A stretch of DNA of 64,000 nucleotides, taken from the NCBI RefSeq assembly GCF_028009165.1, contig NW_026611617.1:1126001-1190000 (forward strand). The letters run 5' to 3'. The translations under genes were made by a program, and so were the position numbers. The notes under the pieces are model-generated. The model ran no database searches, was not told the DNA's origin, and was given only the letters and a program-made list of their open reading frames with translations. Shown in pieces: positions 20,113 through 31,126 of this stretch (its first letter is position 1; each line of letters begins with the position of its first letter). Origin of the DNA: Akanthomyces muscarius (taxonomy: Eukaryota > Ascomycota > Sordariomycetes > Hypocreales > Cordycipitaceae).

Positions 20113-22891
20113 ACCTCGCAGGACAGACGATATATTGTAGATTTCTTGGAATAGAATGTGTCTGTGGATGGGACAGGCTGTCGTTGCTGCTGCTCGGGAT
20201 CAAGTTGGTGTCGGCAGGGCGGTGTCTGAGGCTACTTGGGAATGGCGGACTGCCATGTTTATGGAGTTGAAAAGCACATCTAGAAGCATGGCATTTTGGA
20301 AATGGGAGCAATATGACTGATGACAGCTGCTGCGGCACGCGAGATGCATTAATCCCTGCAAGAACATGCAGGTCTTGGCCTGAGTACTGATGCTGGCTTT
20401 ACGGCAAGACATCCGATGGGTGAACCTGCATCGCGCCGTCAGGATGTCAAGCTACTGGGCTAATAAAGAAGTATGCTGGGGGTGTACAACAACGCCATCT
20501 TGCCCTGTACGCTGGCAATTTCATCAAGTGAACTTGGACTTTTTCACATGCCCTTGATGCAGATTGCAACCACTCCACCACTGTCCACAGCTGCATGGCC
20601 TTTTCCTCGTGGCTTGCGGTAGCGTCGTCCATACGAAGGGCTTACAAGGGCTACCAGTAGTACTGGTAATACTGGTAATGAAGGCGCAAAAAAGGACAGC
20701 CCTAGCGAGACTTGGCCTGTTGAGGATCAGCAGGGACTTTGTGGTGGCGGCGACATTGGGAGCGGCCGCTGTTTATTATCCCTTAAGCCTCAGCTGTCAC
20801 CACGAAGCTGCAATTTCCCTAGCAGCACCCATCTCCCTAATCCGTATGCAGACCAGCAACAGCAACAGACAGACTTCCAGTCAGTCAGTCAGTCCTCCAC
20901 TTTGCCGTGATAAACCGGTCCGTTGCAGACGTCGTGTCCACCGAGTCGTTTCTTTTTGCGGCAATTAAAATTCTCTGCGCGTGTTTAACAGTTGAACGTC
21001 CGTTAAATTACGCTGCCAAAAAAACGGTCCACAGGGGGGGGACGGGCAAAAGTCAGGCTTCAGCCCACTGCGGGCCATTGAACCAGTGGCAGAACCAATG
21101 CAAAGCTAGACCATTTTATGCTTTCCATTTGGTAACAAGAGCACTGGAATTCAGTCCAGAGTGGATTTCTCTTTTAGAGTGTGTCGCCTCAGCGAATGGC
21201 AAGGCCAAGGTAGAGCGGGCTGGCCGGAATAGTGCACCGACGGCGCTGCTTTGGAAAAACGGCAACTTGCCCTTACTCAGTAGCGACCAACCAGCCCGGC
21301 CACGTTACAGGGGGTATCCACTCCCTCCGTCCCCTGTAAAAATGTCGCTAGTCAGTTCGACAGTGTGTGCCAGTACCAACCAGTAAGCCACTTTGGGGAC
21401 CGTCCGAGACGGCGACGACGCTGGTTGGCTGTTTTGCCTCCAAGCCACGACATTGAATCATGCAAAACTTCTTCTTTTCCGCGTCTTGTTTGCCTGACCT
21501 TGCAACTTGCACCTAGCCAAATCACCGTCCCCTCCCAGCTAAAACGTGCAGCGCGGCTGGTGGCTTGCCCGCTAGTGAAAAGCTAGCGCTTGTCCGTGGC
21601 GTGCCGTGCTTGATGGTGTGCGTCGCGTGTTGCGATTTTCCAGCTGTAGGAATATATGCATGCATGCAGCGTCTAAAAGGCCCGATGTTTCTCTATTTCT
21701 TTGTTTCCTTGTATCGTTCTGTTCTGATGTTCCGGTGCAGCCAACTCTGACCACCACTGACTGACGGCTGGTTGCCAGCGACACACGCAAATCCACTGCC
21801 CACGCCCGCCCCGTCCGTCCCCTTATATCGCGCTTGGCGTCGAGCCAAGACTCTCCATGGCCCCGTCTGGTGAGATGTCTTCCACAGGTTCGCTGCAGCT
21901 CTGCGGCATGACCGCCCCAGAGTGACGTCGTTTGGCCCCCTTCGGTGTGAGCGAGCCTTCTCCTCTGCATCGCTGCCCTCGGGCTCTCCACGGGGAGAGG
22001 GGATCCATCCGCTACAGTGCCCGCTCGCCCCTGTAACCAGTAAGCAACACCCACCCCTCCTGTGGCCTGAGCTGAGCTGCCAGTGGTTGCAAACGCCTGT
22101 TGGATCGACAGCAGCCATCAGCCAGCGCGACAAGGTAGCATTTTTTTTTCTGCGACGCGGCGCCATGGGTTTCTCGTAATGAAACTGGTTTGCGACTAAA
22201 ATTGTGGCTTCTAGAAGCATGCTGATTTTTTTCATTCACTCCATTTAACTGATTGATGCCCTTTGTTCATCGACCCTGCGCCCGCGTCTTTTATAGCGCA
22301 CCAAGCCCTGTACACACCCCACTGGCGCCCGCTGTCCAAATCTTCTTTTCAGCCTCGCACCTCGACATTGGCCCATCCCATTCCGGCACCTCTCTGCTTT
22401 CGTACCAATCCGTAATATTGTATCTTGTACCTGTCCATATTATTTTAGCCTTTTTTTTTTTTTTCCTGCGCTGTGTCTCTCCTTCGTCTTATATCTCGGC
22501 TCCTCCCCCGCGTGCCACCACGTTGCACCCTTTCTCCAAACTGCAACACTATTTCTATTTTATTTCTGTCGCTGGGTGTCAACAAGCGACAACACCACCG
22601 AGACAGCGCGCGGCCGACCCGAACCACACACTGCAGCTTGTTTATAAATAACTCTTCTGTCTCAACTCCAATCTCTTTTTTTTCTGCATAGATAGGGCCG
22701 CCCCCTCTTCTCCATTTCTTGTGGCGCACTTCCACACACACACGCCCCCCTCGGTCGCCTGCCCGCTCTGGGCATAGCCTCACGTGCGCACCCTCGTTCG
22801 CTTTTGCGCTTCCTTGCCTATTTACTGACCAACGCCCGCAGCCTCGTCTTTCGTCTCTTGCACATCACCACTTCCTCCTCCTCCCCAAACC
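20113..22891. other. long intergenic region upstream of the permease gene
   Basis: 2.8 kb without a recognisable gene. It includes the coactosin 3' UTR, a short CAGT repeat near 20879-20895, a T16 tract around 22449, and from about 22250 a CT-rich stretch that is probably the permease promoter and 5' leader. Short ORFs here lack motifs. Confidence 0.55.
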
Positions 22892-24825
22892 ATGGCAACT
22901 GGTGTCGACTCCTCCAACGGCTCCGGCAAGATGGATCTCAAGACCGACTACGCCGCTCCGCGCATGTCCACCGAGGACAATGCCGACCACTTCCTCGAGT
23001 CGCTGGGCTACAAGCCCGAGCTGTCGCGCAACCGCTCGACCGCCCAGGTCGCCTTCATGTCCTTTGTCCTCGCCTCGATCCCCTACGGTCTCGCCACCAC
23101 CCTCATCTACCCCATGATTGGCGGCGGCTCCGTCGTCGTCATCTGGGGCTGGGTTCTCGTCTCTCTCATCATCGTCTGCGTCGCTGCCTCTCTTGGTGAA
23201 ATCACCAGCGTCTACCCCACTGCTGGAGGTGCGTTTCTGCGGTCCCTCGATGAATTCTCCTCGCTCATTTCTCTTCAGGTGTCTACTATCAAGCCTTTAT
23301 GCTCTCCCCGCCCAACTGGCGTCGTATCGCCAGTTGGGTCTGCGGCTGGCTCTACGTTGTCGGAAACATTACCATTACCCTCGCCGTCAACTTCGGTACT
23401 GCCCTCTTCTTCATTGGCTGTATCAACGTCTTTGACAAGGGTCTCGATGCCGAGGGCGCCCCCATTCCCATGATTGCGGGCAACAGCTGGCAGCAGTTCC
23501 TCATCTTCCTCGCCATCACCGTGCTGTGCAACCTTATTTCCTCTCTTGGAAACAAGTGGCTGCCCTGGATCGACGTAAGTCTACCTGCAAGATGACTTGC
23601 TTCCCCACACCGAACTATCACCGAACCCGGCACACGGCTCCGACCTCCGTCCTCCGTCCCCCGTGTCCTAAACCATGCTGACTGACTTGCGCCCCAGACT
23701 GCCGCCATCTTCTGGACATTTGCCGGCGTCATTGCCATTACCATTACCATTCTTGTCATGGCCAAGAACGGCCGCAACTCTGGCGCTTACGTCTTTGGTA
23801 ACTTTGAGACTTCCTCCGGCTGGCCCAAGGGCTGGTCCTTCATGGTCGGCCTCCTGCACGCCGGCTACGCCACTTCATCAACCGGCATGATTATCTCGTA
23901 CGTCTCCTCCATCATTGGATAATTGCCCCTTCGCATTGAAATGACCCTCCTTGCGACCCGCCTGTTATCTACCCCCCTGGGAGACATGGTGCTAACTGGT
24001 TATAGCATGTGCGAAGAAGTCCAGGAACCCGCCACCCAGGTCCCCAAGGCCATGGTCGCCACCATCTTCATCAACACCTTTGCCGGCCTGCTCTTCCTCG
24101 TTCCCCTCATGTTCGTCATGCCCGCCGGCGAAATCGCCGCCATCATCGACTCGGGCCAGCCCGTCCCTTACATCATCAAGTCCGCCGTCGGCTCCCCTGG
24201 CGGTGCCATCGGCCTCCTGGTTCCCCTCATGGTCCTCGCCCTCATCTGTGGCATCGGCTGCACCACTGCTGCCTCCCGCTGCGTCTGGGCCTTTGCTCGC
24301 GACGGTGCCATTCCCGGCTCCAAGTGGTGGGTCACGGTCAACAAGAAGCTCGACGTGCCCCTGAACGCCATGATGCTCAGCATGGTTGTCCAGATTGTGC
24401 TCGGCCTCATCAACTTTGGCTCCGCCGTTGCCTTTAATGCCTTCTCCGGTGTCGGTGTCATTTGCCTGACTGCGTCGTACGCGACTCCCATTGCCATCAA
24501 CATGCTCACGGGCCGTCGCCACGTAGCCGATGCTCCCTTCCGCCTCGGCAAGTTTGGCTACTTTGCCAACTTTGTTGCCGTCGGTATGTTCTCCCCTCCC
24601 TACACTCGAAAAGCGGACGTTTTACTGACAAATGTAGCTTGGTCCCTCCTCGCCCTCCCTCTCTTCTGCATGCCCACCAACTATCCCGTCACCAAGGTCG
24701 AAAACGTCAACTTTGCCTCGGTCGTCTTCGCCGCCGCCATGGCCATCTCTGCTCTGTGGTACATTGTCTGGGGCCACCGCAACTACGCCGGTCCCCCCGT
24801 GCAGGAGCACCAGCACACGCTATAA
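22892..24825 (+). CDS. APC-superfamily amino-acid / GABA / choline-type permease
   Basis: Five exons: 22892-23228, 23279-23574, 23698-23897, 24006-24583, 24638-24825, giving 532 residues with about 12 hydrophobic segments. The N-terminus has a cytosolic tail and then the signature of the fungal Uga4/Hnm1 branch: ELSRNRSTAQVAFMSFVLAS, SLGEITSVYPTAGGVYYQ and MCEEVQEPATQVPKAM. Members import GABA, choline or other amines by proton symport at the plasma membrane or vacuole. The substrate cannot be fixed from sequence. The TAGGVYYQ joint across intron 1 and SMCEEVQ across intron 3 confirm the splice sites. It converges on the mutY homologue. Confidence 0.9.
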
Positions 24826-25408
24826 ACTAGGCGTGATTCGATATCATGTGCATGTGTGTATTTTTTTTTATAGCCCGGTCCAACGCGGTGTTTTGCATAA
24901 ATGTGGATGCGTGACCGATATATATTATACCCGATAATTGATCTATTTCAAAACAACTGGTAGACCCGAGCGTGCTGAAACGATAGCTGATGAACGGCAC
25001 GGCAACCTCGACGGAACCCAGGAGCGACAGGGCCAAGCTTCCGGGGGGGGGGGGGCATTGTCAATCGGGACTGGCTGTGAAAGACCACTGCGTCTGATCC
25101 AGAAACGCAAGGCTATTATGGTGCATCAGAAACACTCCGCAAGTCCTTGTTCACTAGCAAAAACATCCCCATCGCTCGGCCAAACTAGGGGTCCATTAAT
25201 CAAGGAGCTCTCTTTTGTGGTGCCTTTCAATGTACAAATTTACATTATATGCTCAAGTGCGGCCTACTATACCTTTATAGTAGATATCTTGCAGCTTTCA
25301 ACTGCCATTATGCGGCTTCCTTGACTTTCAATGTACAAATTTACATTATATACTTAAGCGCGGCCTACTATACGTTTACAGTGCATACCATGCAGCTTTC
25401 AACTGCCA
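24826..25408. other. convergent intergenic region with tandem repeat
   Basis: 3' flanks of the permease and mutY genes. Contains a G13 tract at 25043-25055 and most of the 101-bp tandem duplication described separately. Confidence 0.7.
25043..25055. repeat. G13 homopolymer
   Basis: Run of 13 G between the two convergent genes. Such runs are prone to slippage and sequencing error. Confidence 0.9.
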
Positions 25409-25425
25409 TTATGCGGCCTCCTTGA
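25224..25425. repeat. 101-bp tandem duplication reaching into the end of the mutY gene
   Basis: Copy 1 is 25224-25324 and copy 2 is 25325-25425. They match at 91 of 101 positions; seven of the ten differences are transitions. Copy 2 contains the last 17 bases of the mutY coding strand including its stop codon, so copy 1 carries a second, out-of-gene version of the 3' end. The unit begins CTTTCAATGTACAAATTTAC. Confidence 0.9.
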
Positions 25426-27100
25426 CCAAATCCCAGCATTTCCGCATCCCCGTGCCCATGGACTCCGTGTCCACCTCCTCCGACCACCGTCCACTCGCCG
25501 TCCCTCCCACACCCACGTCCTTTGTCCCCTCGAGCCTGAACAGATGCACATGCATCGTCAGCTTAATATGCGAAAACAGCCACGGCACGCTCCCCAGCTC
25601 TCCCACATGTTCAACCTCCTCCTCGTCCAGCACGCCCGCGATAAACTCCTTGGCCAGCTTCTGGCGCTGGCTCGCCGTGACGTCCCTCTCGAGCATCGAG
25701 CTCGGAAACTCCCACAGCCCGGCCAGGAGGCCCTTGGCCGGCCGCTTGTGGATCAGGTGCCTGCCGTCGCCGCGCACGACGGCGCACACGAGCGTTTGTT
25801 CCTCGCGGACCGCCTTCTTGGCGACTTTGACGGGAAACTTGCGCGCGTGGTTGGCAATGGCCTCGACGTCGACTTTTGCTGCTTTGGCGGGTGGTTTGGT
25901 CGAGGCGGGCTTTGTGAAAAAGGCAGAGAGCGTGGCTTGCTTGCCGCCCTTTTTGGCGGCCGCGGGAGGCTGGTTCTCAATGTCGTCGGTTTCGTCAAAG
26001 GGTTCGCATACGCCGCACATGTCTTCCATGTCTGTGATGATGTCCTCGGTATTCTTTGACTTGTTGCTCAGGGCAAGCCCTTCGCTGTAGGCGCGGCAGG
26101 TCGCGGTGATGGGGCACTCGCCGCAGTTGGGCCTGGGCGCGCACACCGTGCTGCCCAGCTCCATGAGCGCCTGTCCCCAGCGCCCTGGTCCGTCGCTCCT
26201 CGTGTCGTCTGGCGTGACTGTTTTGTCGTCTTGGCCGTCGAGAGCCACCGCATTCACAAGCTCCTCCGCAGCGACCCAGATCATGTCAATCACCGCCTTG
26301 TCCGTCTTGATGTTCCCGTACAGGCCGAGCTGCCGGCTCAGCACGCGCAGCACGTTGCCGTCCACCATGGGCGCCGGCCGGCCAAACGCGATGCACGAAA
26401 TCGCGCCCGCCGTGTACCGCCCCACGCCGGGGATCCTGTCGGCGAGGTCCTTTGCGGACGATGGCAGCAGCCCGCGCATGGACGAGTCGCCGACGGCCAG
26501 CTTGGCGGCCTCGTGGATGCGCGTCGCGCGGCTGTAGTAGCCCAGGCCGCGCCACGCGGCCAGCACGTCGTCGGCGGTGGCGGCCGCCAGGTCCTGGATC
26601 GTCGGCCACCTCTCCATCCACCGGTTCCAGTACTCAATCACGACGGCGACGCGCGTCTGCTGCAGCATAATCTCGCTGATCCAGACCTCGTACGCGCGCT
26701 TCTCGAGGGTCCTCCGCAGCGCAGCGTCGTCATCGGAGGAAAAGTCGGCGGGGTTCACCCACGGCTTGCGCCACGGCATGGCGCGCGTCGCGCTCACAGA
26801 GTCGAACCAGGACAGGAAGGCGGCGCGGCCGTCGGCGCCGCGCCCCCCGTCGAGGAGCAGCGGCTTGTGGTACGCGAGCGTGTGGCATCGCGTCGGCGGC
26901 AGGCTCGGCTTGAGGTCTGCGGTGGACTGGTGGAGGATCTTTCGGTAGGCGTCGATCTTGCTGCTGGTTGAAGAGGCTGTCTTGCGCCGCTTGGCAGGCC
27001 GCGCGGGGGATGCGCTTTCGGAGTCGCTTGCGCTGGGCGATGGGGGAGGGCTGGCGCGTGCTGCGGGCCGACGCGTGACGGTCCTCGTCTGGCCGCGCAT
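25409..27100 (-). CDS. A/G-specific adenine DNA glycosylase (MutY/MUTYH homologue)
   Basis: Single exon; start set at the ATG at 27100 (563 residues), although the frame has another ATG 32 codons upstream. A basic N-terminal tail (PAKRRK, possible nuclear signal) precedes the HhH-GPD fold at about 85-320: WISEIMLQQTRV (catalytic Glu143), GLGYYSRA, IPGVGRYTAGAI hairpin and MVDGNV (catalytic Asp247). The Fe-S cluster cysteines are 320, 326, 329 and 335, that is C-x5-C-x2-C-x5-C where the family norm is C-x6-C-x2-C-x5-C. Residues 388-395, QATLSAFF, form a perfect PCNA-binding PIP box. A C-terminal NUDIX-like domain (KGLLAGLWEFP) recognises 8-oxoguanine. The enzyme removes adenine mispaired with 8-oxoG in the nucleus and perhaps mitochondria. 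Confidence 0.93.
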   Translation of the reverse strand: MRGQTRTVTRRPAARASPPPSPSASDSESASPARPAKRRKTASSTSSKIDAYRKILHQSTADLKPSLPPTRCHTLAYHKPLLLDGGRGADGRAAFLSWFDSVSATRAMPWRKPWVNPADFSSDDDAALRRTLEKRAYEVWISEIMLQQTRVAVVIEYWNRWMERWPTIQDLAAATADDVLAAWRGLGYYSRATRIHEAAKLAVGDSSMRGLLPSSAKDLADRIPGVGRYTAGAISCIAFGRPAPMVDGNVLRVLSRQLGLYGNIKTDKAVIDMIWVAAEELVNAVALDGQDDKTVTPDDTRSDGPGRWGQALMELGSTVCAPRPNCGECPITATCRAYSEGLALSNKSKNTEDIITDMEDMCGVCEPFDETDDIENQPPAAAKKGGKQATLSAFFTKPASTKPPAKAAKVDVEAIANHARKFPVKVAKKAVREEQTLVCAVVRGDGRHLIHKRPAKGLLAGLWEFPSSMLERDVTASQRQKLAKEFIAGVLDEEEVEHVGELGSVPWLFSHIKLTMHVHLFRLEGTKDVGVGGTASGRWSEEVDTESMGTGMRKCWDLVKEAA

Positions 27101-28156
27101 GGTGGAAAGGACCTTGTTGAGGTTGATTAAGGGTTGAATGGTGAGGATTGAAGAGAGGATGTGTATTGGGGTAGATTTATTTTGGGGTAATTGCAAATTC
27201 CGTGCCTCTCATAGGTCGCGGTGCCGGTGGCCGATCGCGACTTTACGCGTGTGGAGGCGTCAATCGGGCCCGCGCCGTGCGTTTCCTTTTTAAGCCACTT
27301 GTACAGCGACATCACGAGAGGGCCTAGGAAATGAAAAAGAAATTCGAAAATAATGAAGCCTACTTGAAGAGAAAACCAATTTAAAGCATATTCAGAGCTA
27401 CAGGTAGCGCTAGAAGCTCGCTTTCGGAGAGTCATGTATCTACGACGAGTACATACCAAAGCACTGGAAACCTCGCAAGCATTCCTCAATCGACAGAACT
27501 GTGAAAAGTGGTGTTTTGAGGATGCTCGAGAGGCTAAACACGCTTTCGAAAGAGGCTGAAAATGAAAAAAATAAATATAAATATAGCAGAGCGTGCCGTT
27601 AAAGGAGATAGACGTGGTAGCCACGATACTTTGACAAGTGTAGGGTATCCCGCCAACTTCAGAAGTGGCTACTGCGGGCGACCGTCTTGTTCAAAGACAC
27701 GAAAGCGAGAGTGACTGCATTGAATTTTTTTGGATCAGTCATAACATTGAAAGGGGTTTTCTTTTCATTTATGAATATATGCGTGCAGCTGCGGAGATGA
27801 ACCTGCGTGCAGTCTACTGGCCTGTCTTCTCGCCAAACATCGACAAGTAGCCTGAGTGATTCGTCGAATTACTTGTTGAACTACGCCCAGCCGAACTACC
27901 TTACGACATCTCAAATTACTCTGAAAGTATCCTGCAGTGCTATTCCAGGAATCTGACGTGTCTGCTGAGTGTTCCGTTTCGGTAGCAGCCGAGCGCCCGT
28001 GGCTAGCCAGTTCTGCAGGGCCGGCCCCACCGCCGTCATCTCCTCACGACATCTCACTTTCGCATCACTAGCCTATCTGCATCGCCGGGAATCATGTGAG
28101 GCTGAGGCCCCTAATAATCGACCGGGTGTTTAATCGATTGCGAGCGGAATCGAACC
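27101..28156. other. divergent promoter region
   Basis: 1.05 kb between mutY (-) and the Zn2Cys6 gene (+). A minus-strand open frame at 27127-27624 overlaps the mutY leader but shows no motif and is AT-rich; not called. Confidence 0.55.
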
Positions 28157-29767
28157 ATGGCGCCCACAGATGCGGAACGCAAAAAGGTATGGGCGCCTAG
28201 GGTCCGCACAGGCTGCGAGATCTGCCGGTATGTCCACAAACGCGAGCCTCGTTCACCCACGTACTGACGTGGAGGCACAGAGCGCGCCGCATCAAATGCG
28301 ATGAGACCCATCCTGTCTGCAAGCGATGCGCTGTTGGAAATCGAGCCTGCCGTTATACATTGGTGACACTGTCGAGGCCAGCCGAGACTACGCAGGCGTT
28401 GAGCAGGGCGCCGTTCTACCAGGCTGAGCCTCCAGGTTGGGATGCGGCACAAGCGATGCGATTCTGTTGGCTTCCCCCGGACCACGGCTTCTGGAATGTA
28501 TGCTGACGTGCGTAGTTGTGGATGTGTCGATACCAATGTACTCCAAGTTTCAGGTCGTCGAAAACGCCTACGACGCGCAGTTTGTCCCGGGCTCTCACAT
28601 CTCCGTCTTTCCCTACCAGCCCGGGTTCATCATGATGATGACGTGCCAGCGCATCAAGTTGGCGTCGCTCAGTCGCAACGTGCCCGTCAAGCGCGGCCAG
28701 GGCTTGGGCATCGAGCACCTGTGGGACGCATTCTACGAGCAAATGGCGGAGACCATGGGCCATCTCAATAAGCACATTAGCGCGAGAAGTCGGCCGGGCT
28801 ATATAATCTCCAGGATTATTGACTTGCTGAGCGTCGAAGTGAGTTCTGATTCTTGTACGGTGTATCAGCAAGCTAACACGTTTCAGCTGGCTATTATGGG
28901 CTCGCCTTGGCGGGCGCATCTACAAGGCTTCTTTGCGGTGGTTAGCTTATACGGTGGTGTTTCTCGCATGTTGAAGACGTGGCCACGAGTCATTTTTGCA
29001 CTTCATTATTGTCTCATGTAAGTTTCCCGTGCGCTTCGCCGGAGAATGCTACTTACGCGGCCAGGTATGCGGTTGTCGGAAATGCGTGCGCCCCGGCTAC
29101 TGACCAGATTGCCGGGCTCGACTCGTGGAGCGAGGAGGAGATACTTACAGTGTATCAATTCACGTTTTACTTTGAGTTTGGATGCCCAAGCCAGGTCGCT
29201 CTGGCGATTATCCGAATAACACGCCTGCGTGTCCTCGCCGCTACGAGCAGCCTTGCTGCACCGGATCCGTTGAGCAGTATAGCAAAAGAGATTGCGGAAG
29301 ACTTGCACGCATTCGTGCCGGACGAGTGGAGCGAGATATATCCGGTCCCGCACGATCCCCTGCGGCGACTGCTGGCGCGCATGTTCAAGGTGGCGACGAT
29401 TCTGTACGCTGTGCTCTCCCTACCGCCAGATCTTGCACAGAGTTTCGTCGGTTTGACTGAAAAGAGGGAGCCACCGGCCAACCCGCGCGTCTACTATCGA
29501 ATAATACTGTTCGAACTCATCGACCAGACAGAACCCTACATCAAAACGAGCGTCCTCAGCTGGGCGTTTGCGGTGCTGGGGGCAGCGTACGCAGATGGGC
29601 CGGAAGAAGGCAAGACGAGGATATTGAATCATCTCAATGCGATGCAGGGGATGGAGAATGTCGAGTGCGGCGCGACGACGATGCTGCAGGTGTTTCCGAA
29701 TTTCTGGGCGTCAGGAAAGACGAGGTGGGAGGACTGTTACTATACGCCGTGCCAGGTCATGTGCTGA
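28157..29767 (+). CDS. Zn(II)2Cys6 fungal transcription factor
   Basis: Five exons: 28157-28227, 28281-28497, 28554-28838, 28887-29017, 29065-29767; 468 residues. The first intron splits the zinc cluster: RTGCEICR joins to ARRIKCDETHPVCKRC, giving Cys spacing 2-6-6-2-6. Basic residues in the loop (RARRIK) are as usual. The remainder fits a fungal-specific transcription factor domain of the type that follows short binuclear clusters (segments WDAFYEQMAETMGHLNKHI, LDSWSEEEILTVYQFTFYF). Splice sites at 28498 (GTATGC, phase 0) and 28553 were needed to avoid a stop. Such factors bind CGG triplets. It lies 1.36 kb upstream of, and co-directional with, the sugar transporter gene, which it may regulate (inference). 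Confidence 0.85.
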
Positions 29768-31126
29768 TGATACCCGTGCAAATTTGCCAAAAGCTATGGA
29801 TGAATATTTTTGACTATGCAATGCAGTGTTTGCTGTAATTTGTAGAGCTGATTGCTGTTGATGACTACGTCGCTGCCGGTTAGCAAACGATCCGAGGACC
29901 CAGTTGCCAGGGTCCTTTGGATGCCCAGTAGATCCAGCATTCTCGCCAAATGCAACATGGGCCGATTGATTGTGACGGTTGCATCTAGATCCAGCTCGGT
30001 GAGTTGTCCACTTGAATCATTCAGCTGTCGCGCGCTGAGGCAGCCCGAGGCACCCCAGCGAGGCTGGGTGGGGGAACGGAGAACGTTACAGCGGTGTGCG
30101 GGGAGCGTTACCCCAAGGATCTGGGGTATGCTGCATGCAATATGCAGCACAGCAGATGATGGATATGGGGTGAACGTGGGATAGAATTGGGATTAAAGAG
30201 TGTGCTTTTCCAGTACGTGGGGAAGAGGCTCTTTTCTTTATCGCGTGGCCCAGGGAGTCCTCCCACCCTCCGTCCTGTCCGCTGCGTATGGAGCTGTTGG
30301 CGCGGGTGCAGCAACCGCTGAAGCCACCCTCGAATGACCGCTATCGCGCCCCTGGGTACAGCGCTATCGGGTGGATGGGTGGGGGGACTGAGGGCACTTT
30401 GGGGAAGTTGTGGGGGACACCGGCTACTGTAAATAGAACACGAAGCAGACGCGGCAGACTCCCCTTGATAAGAACAATGTCTTTTGACTGCGTCGTATCA
30501 GTGTGTGCTTACTTTCAGGAACAATGTTTATGCTGTAGAGGTTTGAGCAAATGGGCGCGGCATACATCGGCGAACTGCCGGCCGCCACGAGCCCACCACC
30601 GCCTGTAAAGGGCGACGCCTCAGTAGTCATTACAGTGGGCTTGTGCGCCAATGCGGGGTTGGCAGGCCGTCGCTTCAGCGCTGGACTGGCCTGCGCCTGA
30701 CCCCCACAGACGGTGGTGCGAGTGTCCAACAGCAACGACGCGTGGAGAGACGGGAACAAGCTGTGTTACCTGGAGATATAAACAGCAGCAGCCAAGACTC
30801 AATCGACCATAATTATACTCATCTGGCACAAACAACATTCGCCTTGCAAACCGAACCCCCAGCTTCCCCACACTCCCCCAGTCCTTCTAGTGCCTTTTCT
30901 CCAAGTGGGGGTCAAGCTTGCACTGTGGGGGGACGAACCCATCCAGTAACTAGCTCTGTCGAAACACCCTTTGGAACTAATTGACTAACGTAGAGTTGCA
31001 TTACCTTTTTAAAGTTGGACCAGTTCCTCTTTCTTTTTTAATTCTTCCTTTTCCCCTAAACCCTCCACTTTCTCTACGAAACATTCCATCTCGACATCTT
31101 TCTTTATCCTTGGCTCCCCCGCAGCC
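29768..31126. other. intergenic region upstream of the sugar transporter
   Basis: 1.36 kb, no gene recognised. The last 130 bases are pyrimidine-rich and look like the transporter leader. GC-skewed runs of G around 30060-30430 are noticeable but without function that I can name. Confidence 0.55.

Noticed and set aside
27127..27624. 165-residue minus-strand frame upstream of mutY
   Set aside because: It overlaps the mutY start region in another frame and reads as random sequence; I treat it as leader and promoter DNA.
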